Assembly (NCBI GenBank): GCA_019416285.1
Contig: DXXM01000047.1
Coordinates: 1-20,708, forward strand
Source of the DNA: Bacteroidales bacterium
GTDB taxonomy: Bacteria; Bacteroidota; Bacteroidia; Bacteroidales; Muribaculaceae
DNA length: 20,708 bases
Reading direction: 5' to 3'
Shown here: positions 14,075 to 20,708 of the stretch, piece after piece
Layout: the number at the start of each line of letters is the position of its first letter
How positions within the stretch are numbered: the stretch's first letter is position 1
Notes under the pieces: generated by a model
Databases searched by the model: none
Told to the model about the DNA's origin: nothing
What the model saw: the letters and a program-made list of their open reading frames with translations, nothing else
Position numbers and translations under genes: made by a program

Positions 14075-14137
14075 AATATGACGCATCTCTCCCGCCGGCG
14101 CCCGCTCACAACGCTCGGCAGAGGGATGCGTGATATT
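14075..14137 (+). terminator. Long hairpin after the GltD-like gene (probable terminator)
   Basis: Arms 14081-14091 (ACGCATCTCTC) and 14121-14131 (GAGGGATGCGT) pair over 11 positions with one G-U. Beyond a G/G mismatch, 14075-14079 (AATAT) pairs with 14133-14137 (ATATT). The 29-base loop contains a smaller GCCG/CGGC stem. The right arm runs into ATTTTC, a short T-run. It begins 24 bases after the stop codon. Intrinsic termination is the simplest reading; the symmetric outer AATAT/ATATT arms would also suit a bidirectional or mRNA-stabilising element. Confidence 0.6.
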
Positions 14138-14383
14138 TTCAGTAGCAGAAGCCGCAGCCTGTATATCAGAGCATTAATCATAAATTTATCTTCCCCTTTA
14201 ATTTTATGAAGTTTTATTTATGTTTATTAATACAAAAAGGCTTATCTTTGCACGCTATCCGAACAACTCATTACCATTCACAAAACTGAATCCGAAAAAT
14301 GTTTGACCGGAGGGTCACAACTCTATCAGAATATTGATGTAATTACGCTTTTTTACCATCCTCTTTCCCCACCACTACAAATC
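14138..14383. other. AT-rich promoter and leader region before the TlpA-like gene
   Basis: Together with the hairpin this completes a non-coding stretch of about 330 bases (14052-14383). From 14170 the sequence becomes strongly AT-rich, contains the -7 box at 14243-14250 and then a leader of roughly 125 bases. A TTG at 14303 opens the frame upstream of the TlpA-like start but would encode residues without homology and mask the signal peptide. No other structure is evident. Confidence 0.55.
14243..14250 (+). promoter_or_regulatory. Bacteroidetes -7 box (TATCTTTG) for the TlpA-SusC-SusD genes
   Basis: TATCTTTG fits TAnnTTTG and is preceded by an AT-rich tract (TTTATTTATGTTTATTAA). Transcription would start near 14257. 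It is the only consensus box I find on this strand between the GltD-like gene and SusC, so it may serve the three following genes together. Confidence 0.6.
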
Positions 14384-15733
14384 ATGAAAATTCAATTTTG
14401 TGTTCTTTTAGCATCGACTCTATCATCAGTCTGCATGGCTCTTGCCGCCCCGGTCAATGTATCCGTCAAGCTCAGCGACAGCAATCCGGAGGCGAAAATC
14501 AGACTGGAGGTGCACAACATAGGACCTTATGTCCTGACGCCGGATGTCAATGGCTCGTCGTTTACCACGACTGCCGACATTGACACTCCGCGCTATGCCA
14601 CCGTGTACTACAACAACCGCCCCACACTGCTCTGGCTCACCCCTGACGCCACCGTGAGCATAACCCTCGGCGACGACGGCGTTCCCACCGCGATAGAGGG
14701 AGACAATGCGGAGGTCAACCGTTTCCTCAACGACAATTCATACCGTTTCGCGGGCATCAACGATACCGGCCGCGACGAAGCTGACTTCATTCACTATGTC
14801 GACAGTGTAAATACGGCAAACCAGACACTGCTTGAGGCGTCGCACCTCCCCGCGGCTTTCAAGGCTCAGGAAAAGGACAGGATTTTCTATGAGAACGCTC
14901 TGGCGCTCTCGTTTTATCCCGAGTTTCATCCGCGTCTGAAACCGGATTCCACCTATGTTCCCTCGGCTGATTTCTATGAGCGTTTCAAAGCCCTCACCCG
15001 CTACGAGGCTCCGCTGATGGCAAGCAACGCCTACACAAACTACATTATAAATTCCTTCGGGCAGCTCTCGCGTCAGGCCATGCCGCAGCGCAAGGGTTTC
15101 GACCGCATCTCGGCCTATCTCGATTCCTGTGTCAGCGACGCCCGCGTGAAAGAATATATTTTCAACCGATACGCAACCTCAAACCTCACCCGCAACGGCA
15201 TCGAAGCCTCACGGGAGTATATCGACGCCTATCCGCGCTACGTGAGCGACAGCACTCTCACCGCCGCCTTCCGCACTCTCTACGACGAGATATACCGTCT
15301 GACACCCGGACAGCCATCGCCCGCATTTGACTGCGAGACCACCGACGGCGGCCGCCGCACTCTCGCCGACTATGCCGGCAACTGGGTCTATATCGATATC
15401 TGGGCCACCTGGTGCGGCCCCTGCCGCCGCGAAATCCCCCATCTGAAAAAGCTCGAAGAGGAGATGGAAGGTAAACCGATCAAATTTGTCAGCATCTCCG
15501 TGGACTCTGACCGCGACGCCTGGGCCAGACTGGTGAAAAAACAGAACATGACCGGCGAGCAGCTGCATTTCGACGGCAAAGACACATTCTGCGACAGCTA
15601 TAAGGTGACCGGCATCCCCCGCTTTATCCTCATCGACCCGCAGGGACGCATAGTCAATTCCGATATGACACGTCCGTCGGACCCAGCCACGGCTGAGACC
15701 CTCAACCGTCTTCTCAGCGCTCCAGCAAACTGA
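14384..15733 (+). CDS. Exported TlpA/ResA-like thioredoxin-fold protein
   Basis: From ATG 14384 the protein is 449 residues with a Sec signal peptide (MKIQFCVLLASTLSSVCMALA, cleavage near 21-22). Residues 25-115 form a beta-rich domain resembling the DUF4369-type N-terminal domains of Bacteroidetes TlpA proteins, and 116-305 are helical. Residues 308-449 are a thioredoxin-like domain with W340-A-T-W-C344-G-P-C347-R and the cis-proline G410-I-P412, followed by RFILIDPQGRIV. Such periplasmic proteins reduce or oxidise cysteine pairs of exported proteins. In Bacteroidales they frequently sit beside SusC/SusD loci, where their substrate is usually unknown. The SusC gene begins 182 bases downstream with no clear promoter between them. 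Confidence 0.88.
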   Translation: MKIQFCVLLASTLSSVCMALAAPVNVSVKLSDSNPEAKIRLEVHNIGPYVLTPDVNGSSFTTTADIDTPRYATVYYNNRPTLLWLTPDATVSITLGDDGVPTAIEGDNAEVNRFLNDNSYRFAGINDTGRDEADFIHYVDSVNTANQTLLEASHLPAAFKAQEKDRIFYENALALSFYPEFHPRLKPDSTYVPSADFYERFKALTRYEAPLMASNAYTNYIINSFGQLSRQAMPQRKGFDRISAYLDSCVSDARVKEYIFNRYATSNLTRNGIEASREYIDAYPRYVSDSTLTAAFRTLYDEIYRLTPGQPSPAFDCETTDGGRRTLADYAGNWVYIDIWATWCGPCRREIPHLKKLEEEMEGKPIKFVSISVDSDRDAWARLVKKQNMTGEQLHFDGKDTFCDSYKVTGIPRFILIDPQGRIVNSDMTRPSDPATAETLNRLLSAPAN

Positions 15734-15915
15734 GCCCACTCTACGCACTCCCCTGACTGGTTCAGGATCTCCGGCTTCTCCCGCGCCGACCGGCGGAAAC
15801 CGGCACCGTTATGTATCCCCCATGTGTGTATCCTCTCCGCAAGAGACTCTCCACAAAGATTAACAGTCAATCATTCAAATCAATCAATTTCATCACATTT
15901 CGTTTCATCTAATTT

Positions 15916-18900
15916 ATGCTGAAAACAAGGTATCTATCTGACACCCTGGCCGGATTGCTATGCCGCCTGGTGTGTCTCGCCCTGCTCCTCTCAGCAGGCG
16001 CTATCACGGCACAAGCCGCAGCGGTGGCCGACAGGGTCACTGCCAAAGGCATAGTAACTGACACCAATGACGAGCCGCTGCCGGGTGTGAGCATCGTGCA
16101 GGTAGGCACGGCAAACGCCGTGGCCACCAATGTTGACGGTGAATACAGCATCACAGTGCCCAAAGGAAGCAAAATCGAGTTTTCCTACATCGGCAAAAAC
16201 TCCCACACCATCACCGTCAATGAGTCCAAGACCTACAATGTGACTCTCTACGACAACGAGACCATGCTCGACGAAGTGATGGTGACGGGCTACGCCACCA
16301 TCTCCAAAGCCCAGTCGACCGGCGCCTATCAGAAAATTTCAGGCGAGACCCTCCAGCTCCGCCGCATGGACAACCTCAAGGATATCCTCGAAGGCAACAT
16401 CGTGGGCTACGTCGACGGTAAAATCCGCGGTATCACCACCATGAACGCCATCGCCAGCCCGCTGGTGGTCATCGACGGTTTCCCGGTTGAAAACTCCTCG
16501 CTCGACCGCATCGGACAGACCAAGGAAAACATGCCCGACCTCAACCCGGAGGATATCGAGAGCGTGACAGTACTCAAGGATGCGGCCGCAACCTCAATCT
16601 ACGGCGCACGCGCGGCCAACGGCGTGATTGTCATCACCACCAAGAAAGCCGCTCTCGGACGTCCGGAAGTCAGCTTCTCGGCCACTCTGACCACTCAGAA
16701 GTATTCGCAGTATGTCGACAATCTCACCAACGCCGCCGACATCGTGGCGCTTGAAAGAGCCTGGGCAGCACAGTATCCCGACCTCCTCGCAGGGGGAGCC
16801 ACCGCAGGCAAGGTGGCCGACGACCTCCGTCTCGGAGCCATCCCGAGCAAGGGTGTCAACACGCTTCTCGACATGTACACCGGCAAGATGTCGATGGATG
16901 ATGGCAACGCCACCCTCGACGCACTTGCCAGAACAGGCTATAACTACTACAATCAGGTGAAGGAATACGGAAAACGCAATCCGTTTCACCAGCAGTATAA
17001 CCTGCGCGTCGCTCAGTCGTCGGACCGCAATAGCTTCAACGCCTCGGCTACGTTCTGGAAACACAATTTCGAGGATGTGAACCATGGCGACCACTCGCTC
17101 GGCATCAACATGACCGACCAGCTGAAAATCACAAACTGGATTACAGCTGACATGGGTGCCTACATCAAGTATGGCCGTGAGAATTTACAGAACTACAATC
17201 TGCTCAACCCGGGATTCTCATTCCTCCCCTACGACGGCCTTGTGGCTGCCGACGGGTCATACATCGCGGCTCCCGCACAGCGCGACGCATCGCGCCGCGA
17301 GACCATAGCACAATACGGCATGGTTGAGGAGAATCTCGTGCCCATGAACGAGCTCGAATGGGGTCGCTCGAAGGCCAAGACTCTCGATACCCGCGTGTTC
17401 GCCAAGCTCCGCTTCGACTTCACCTCCTGGCTCAACTACAACGTACAGTTCCAGTATGACACATCCAACACCGACACCGAGTATCTGCAGAACCGCTACA
17501 GCTACAACGTCGTGGGTCAGCTCAACAACTTCGTCACCCTCAACCCCTATAACAATACGCTGAAGTATAATCTTCCGGAGGGCGACGTGATGTATCGCAC
17601 CGCACTCAAACAGCGCGGCTACAACTTCCGCCAGCAGCTCAATTTCAACTATAATCTCGCCGACCTCCACAATTTCCTCGTGTTCATCGGTCAGGAAGTG
17701 CGCGACAGCCGCATGACCTACAACGACAACACCTATTTCGGCTATGACCCCGAGCTGCTCAACTGGCAGCCCTACGACCAGAGCACTCTCGGCTACTACT
17801 TTTCGGCCCTCCTCGGTTCGGCAAGCATCAACATGTCAAACCTCGAATCGCTGCGCGAAATCTCCAACCGCTTCGTGTCGTTCTACGGCAACGCATCCTA
17901 CTCGCTCGCCGACAAGTACAACATCACCGGAAGCATCCGCTGGGACCGCTCGAACCTCTGGGGCACGAGCTCAAAGTATCAGAACAAGCCAATCTGGTCG
18001 GTCGGCGCAAGCTGGAACATCAACCGCGAGGCCTTCCTCAGCAGAATCGACTGGATCAACAATCTCCAGCTCCGCGCGTCCTACGGTATCGGAGGTAACA
18101 TCGGCCGCAACACCGCTCCCTACATGACCGCACAGTATTTCACCGGCTCGCTCGGCACCACCGGTATGGTGATAGCTCCCCCGAACAAGGATATACGCTG
18201 GGAAAAGACCCGCACAATCAACGTGGGAGTGGACTTCGACCTACTCCGCAACCGCCTCTGGGGTAGCATCGACTACTACCACAAAAAGAGTACCGACCTC
18301 CTCGCCCTCATCAACGGCTCCCCCACACAGGGTTTCGGCTACACCACCCTCACGACCAACAACGGCGCGATGAACAACCAGGGCTTCGAGCTGAGCATCT
18401 CCGGCCAGCCCGTCCGCACTCCGAATGTGGTGTGGACCTCGACCCTCCTCTACGCCCTCAACCACAACAAGGTGAAGAGCATCTCCATCCAGCCCTCCAA
18501 CTATGACTCGCGTCTGAGCCTCCCGACCTCCTATCCCACTCTCGGAAATCCCTACAACGCGCTCTACGCCTATCGCTGGGCAGGCGTAAGCTCCGAGGGT
18601 GAACCGCAGATTCTCGATGCCGAGGGCAACGTGACTACCGAGGATGTGCGCGACGTCAACGCTATCGTCTACAGCGGCACCACAGTGCCTGTACACAGCG
18701 GTTCGTTCAACAACGTGGTGCGCTGGAAAGGCCTTGAGTTCTCGGCGATGATTACCTTCGCTTTCGGACATAAGGTACGCGATAACATCACTCCCGCCAT
18801 CTCAATGGCCTCCGGACGTATCGTCACCACCGCCAAGGACATCATGAAGGCGTGGACCAAGCCGGGCGACGAGGCTTTCACTGATGTGCCCCGCCTGCTC

Positions 18901-19176
18901 TTCTCCAACGATGTGGGCAACTACAATTCGTATCGCAACAACATCTACCGCTACTCCGACCTCTTCATCTACAACGCCTCCAACATCCGTCTGCGCGACA
19001 TCGGCGTGTCCTACCTCCTCCCGGCCCAGATCAGCAGCAAAGCATATCTCAAGCAGGTGAAGTTCAGATTCTCGGTGGAGAATGTAGCCACAATCGCCAT
19101 GGACAGCAAGGCCCACTATCTGCTCGACGGCAAACAGAATCCGAATTTCGTGTTCGGGCTCAATCTCGGTTTCTAA
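15916..19176 (+). CDS. SusC/RagA-family TonB-linked outer-membrane transporter
   Basis: A 1086-residue TonB-dependent transporter. The signal peptide ends near A34 (AITAQA). A carboxypeptidase-regulatory-like domain (about 42-115: AKGIVTDTNDEPLPGVSI, DGEYSITVP) precedes a TonB-box-like LDEVMVTGY (118-126). The plug domain (about 130-245) has the SusC hallmarks SPLVVIDGFPVE, LNPEDIESVTVLKDAAATSIYG and ARAANGVIVITTKK. The remaining 840 residues are the beta-barrel, ending in an aromatic strand (NFVFGLNLGF) for BAM recognition. It would import an oligomer captured by the SusD partner, powered by TonB-ExbBD. Length is normal. SusD starts 31 bases later. The 182-base gap upstream has no TAnnTTTG box, so expression probably depends on the TlpA-side promoter, although an unrecognised one is possible. 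Confidence 0.95.
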   Translation: MLKTRYLSDTLAGLLCRLVCLALLLSAGAITAQAAAVADRVTAKGIVTDTNDEPLPGVSIVQVGTANAVATNVDGEYSITVPKGSKIEFSYIGKNSHTITVNESKTYNVTLYDNETMLDEVMVTGYATISKAQSTGAYQKISGETLQLRRMDNLKDILEGNIVGYVDGKIRGITTMNAIASPLVVIDGFPVENSSLDRIGQTKENMPDLNPEDIESVTVLKDAAATSIYGARAANGVIVITTKKAALGRPEVSFSATLTTQKYSQYVDNLTNAADIVALERAWAAQYPDLLAGGATAGKVADDLRLGAIPSKGVNTLLDMYTGKMSMDDGNATLDALARTGYNYYNQVKEYGKRNPFHQQYNLRVAQSSDRNSFNASATFWKHNFEDVNHGDHSLGINMTDQLKITNWITADMGAYIKYGRENLQNYNLLNPGFSFLPYDGLVAADGSYIAAPAQRDASRRETIAQYGMVEENLVPMNELEWGRSKAKTLDTRVFAKLRFDFTSWLNYNVQFQYDTSNTDTEYLQNRYSYNVVGQLNNFVTLNPYNNTLKYNLPEGDVMYRTALKQRGYNFRQQLNFNYNLADLHNFLVFIGQEVRDSRMTYNDNTYFGYDPELLNWQPYDQSTLGYYFSALLGSASINMSNLESLREISNRFVSFYGNASYSLADKYNITGSIRWDRSNLWGTSSKYQNKPIWSVGASWNINREAFLSRIDWINNLQLRASYGIGGNIGRNTAPYMTAQYFTGSLGTTGMVIAPPNKDIRWEKTRTINVGVDFDLLRNRLWGSIDYYHKKSTDLLALINGSPTQGFGYTTLTTNNGAMNNQGFELSISGQPVRTPNVVWTSTLLYALNHNKVKSISIQPSNYDSRLSLPTSYPTLGNPYNALYAYRWAGVSSEGEPQILDAEGNVTTEDVRDVNAIVYSGTTVPVHSGSFNNVVRWKGLEFSAMITFAFGHKVRDNITPAISMASGRIVTTAKDIMKAWTKPGDEAFTDVPRLLFSNDVGNYNSYRNNIYRYSDLFIYNASNIRLRDIGVSYLLPAQISSKAYLKQVKFRFSVENVATIAMDSKAHYLLDGKQNPNFVFGLNLGF

Positions 19177-19207
19177 ATCTTTCTTCTCACCAAAACCACA
19201 TATCTAA

Positions 19208-20635
19208 ATGAAACTCATATCAAGAATCATATCCAGAGCCTTTTTAGCCGGCACTCTCCTTGCGGCCACTGCTTCGTGCGACAGCTTCCTCAACGAGATA
19301 CCCAAAGGCCAGAAAATCCCTACGACCTGGGAGGACTATAATGCGTTCATGCGCAACAACAACACCTCTTATTTTGAGTCGGAGCAGCTGCTCTTCCTCC
19401 TCGGCGACTACTTCCGCTCAAGCACAGCACTCAACAACAATGAACTGACCCGTGCCAACTATCTCTTCCTTGAGGATGTGAACCGCACTCTCATCAACAG
19501 CTCGAACTACATGCCCTATTACAGCGCCTACGAGATGATGTTCTACTGGAACCTCATCATCGAGGACGGCATGAACACCACCGAGGCCACCGACCAGCAG
19601 CGCCGCATGCTCGTGGCCCAGGCGAGAGTGCTACGTGCCATGACATACCACTACATCGTCAACTATCACGCCGACCAGTATTGGGAGACTACAAAAAACA
19701 AGCTCTCCGTCCCGATGGCGACTTCCGCATCCGTGGAATCAGCCTCACCTCAAGGCACACTCCAACAGGTCTATGACCTCATGCTCTCCGACCTTGACCT
19801 GGCCATCCCCGACCTCCCAGAGTATGGCGAGACCATCCTCCATCCCACCAAGGCGGCAGGCTACGGCATGCTCGCACGAGTGCTTCTCTCGATGGGGCGC
19901 TACGACGAAGCTCTCACCGCAGCTGAAAACGCTCTCGCTCAGAATTCGGCCCTCTATGACTGGGTGAAGTTCTACAACGACAACAAGGCCCGCATCGAGG
20001 ACACCAGCGTATGGAACGCATCGACCACGGTCAACCCCGAAATCGACAATCCCGAGAACTATATCTATCACCAGGCCTCGTCAAACTACTGGCAGGGAAT
20101 CAGCGGCGGCTGTCTGAGCATGCCGGTGGAAAGAGCCAAGAAGTTCGAGGAAGGCGACATCCGCCTGCTTGCCCGCTGGCGCTACTACATCACCGGAGCC
20201 GGAGTGGAGTACTACCGCGGAATCTACGCCAATGTACCCAACTACGGCGGTATCCGCTCTGCCGAGATGTATTACATCAAGGCTGAATGTCAGGCACGTG
20301 CAGGCAAGTGGCAAGACGCGCTCGAGACAGTAAACACCGTGCGCCGCACACGCTTCCTCCCGGAATACTACCACGACCTGACAGCCTCCGACCAGACCGA
20401 GGCCATCAACAAGATTATCGACGACAAGGCGAATGAGTTCGTGCAGACACAGGTGATTTTCTGCGACTACCGCCGTCTCAACAAAGAGGGCCTCTATCCC
20501 CGCACCCTCACCAAGACCATCGACGGCGTGACCTACACCCTCTCGCCCGACTCACACCTCTGGATCATGCCCTACCCCATCCAGGTCCTCGACAACCCCG
20601 GCAACAACCCCATAGTCCAGACCGTCGACATGTAA
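19208..20635 (+). CDS. SusD/RagB-family surface lipoprotein
   Basis: A 475-residue SusD-family nutrient-binding lipoprotein that caps the SusC barrel. The signal peptide ends in a lipobox LAATAS-C24, so Cys24 would be acylated. The mature protein begins CDSFLNEIPKGQKIPTTWEDY, typical of the family. Tetratricopeptide-like helices are visible near 115-145 (QQRRMLVAQARVLRAMTYHYIVNYHADQY) and 205-240 (YGMLARVLLSMGRYDEALTAAENAL). The C-terminal part has CDYRRLNKEGLYPRTL and HLWIMPYPIQVLDNPGNNP, the usual SusD ending. The gene is complete and ends with TAA. SusD sequences diverge too much to predict the ligand by eye. The 73 bases after it contain only a five-pair inverted repeat and no next gene start. 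Confidence 0.93.
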   Translation: MKLISRIISRAFLAGTLLAATASCDSFLNEIPKGQKIPTTWEDYNAFMRNNNTSYFESEQLLFLLGDYFRSSTALNNNELTRANYLFLEDVNRTLINSSNYMPYYSAYEMMFYWNLIIEDGMNTTEATDQQRRMLVAQARVLRAMTYHYIVNYHADQYWETTKNKLSVPMATSASVESASPQGTLQQVYDLMLSDLDLAIPDLPEYGETILHPTKAAGYGMLARVLLSMGRYDEALTAAENALAQNSALYDWVKFYNDNKARIEDTSVWNASTTVNPEIDNPENYIYHQASSNYWQGISGGCLSMPVERAKKFEEGDIRLLARWRYYITGAGVEYYRGIYANVPNYGGIRSAEMYYIKAECQARAGKWQDALETVNTVRRTRFLPEYYHDLTASDQTEAINKIIDDKANEFVQTQVIFCDYRRLNKEGLYPRTLTKTIDGVTYTLSPDSHLWIMPYPIQVLDNPGNNPIVQTVDM

Positions 20636-20708
20636 TCCCCCCACTGAAACAAACGTAAGCATTAACTCAACTACAGGTTGAAGTACCAACATATAGCAAC
20701 ATCGGCTA

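Noticed and set aside
14303..14383. TTG start for the TlpA-like gene
   Set aside because: It would bury the clear signal peptide beginning at ATG 14384.
20668..20685. Inverted repeat TCAAC/GTTGA after SusD as terminator
   Set aside because: Only five pairs and no T-run; expected by chance.

Overview
The window looks like chromosome of a Bacteroidales bacterium. Evidence seen directly: a SusC/SusD pair, TAnnTTTG-type promoter boxes (the Bacteroidetes -7 element), a dipeptidyl-peptidase-IV-type S9 peptidase, a GH43 glycosidase and a MiaA of the type found as a second paralogue in this order. The fairly GC-rich core genes would suit a Muribaculaceae-like gut lineage, but that family-level guess is inference. 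No rRNA, tRNA, CRISPR array, intact insertion sequence or integrase is visible.

Region 1 (1-4736, + strand) is an accessory stretch, visibly more AT-rich than the rest at least up to about 3.1 kb. It opens with the 3' part of an unrecognised gene, then a head-to-tail run of small single-domain genes: a 5'-truncated pyridoxamine-phosphate-oxidase-like remnant, a Cys-rich DUF3795 protein, a YciI-like protein, a 4-oxalocrotonate-tautomerase-like gene, a double GNAT acetyltransferase, a Vat/CatB-type acetyltransferase remnant, a DJ-1/PfpI-like protein, a TfoX-N-like gene and a GrpB-like nucleotidyltransferase. Spacings are a few bases or ATGA overlaps, as in an operon. Four of these nine are broken: one 5' truncation, one in-frame TAG plus a 27-base insertion, one in-frame TAG plus loss of the 3' half, and one frameshift. 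The array therefore appears to be decaying.

Region 2 (4670-10758, - strand) holds housekeeping and envelope genes. In transcription order these are a coiled-coil protein with an AT-hook and a C-terminal QLSLF (sliding-clamp-type) peptide, a DPP-IV-like secreted peptidase, a six-helix membrane protein of unknown function, and miaA. The last two are 8 bases apart. miaA and the GrpB-like gene converge and overlap tail to tail.

Region 3 (10759-20708, + strand from 11084) starts at a divergent promoter region. It has a secreted GH43 glycosidase, then a GltD-like flavoprotein and a strong hairpin that may be a terminator. After a clear TAtcTTTG promoter come a periplasmic TlpA-like thioredoxin-fold protein, SusC and SusD. 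The SusC/SusD pair would bind and import an oligomeric nutrient across the outer membrane; the ligand (glycan or peptide) cannot be read from the sequence. GH43 upstream hints at a plant-polysaccharide setting, while the nearby TlpA and peptidase genes leave a peptide role open.

The most rewarding items are the coiled-coil/AT-hook/QLSLF protein, the decaying small-enzyme operon, and the coincidence that both in-frame TAG codons stand where the families usually carry glutamine.
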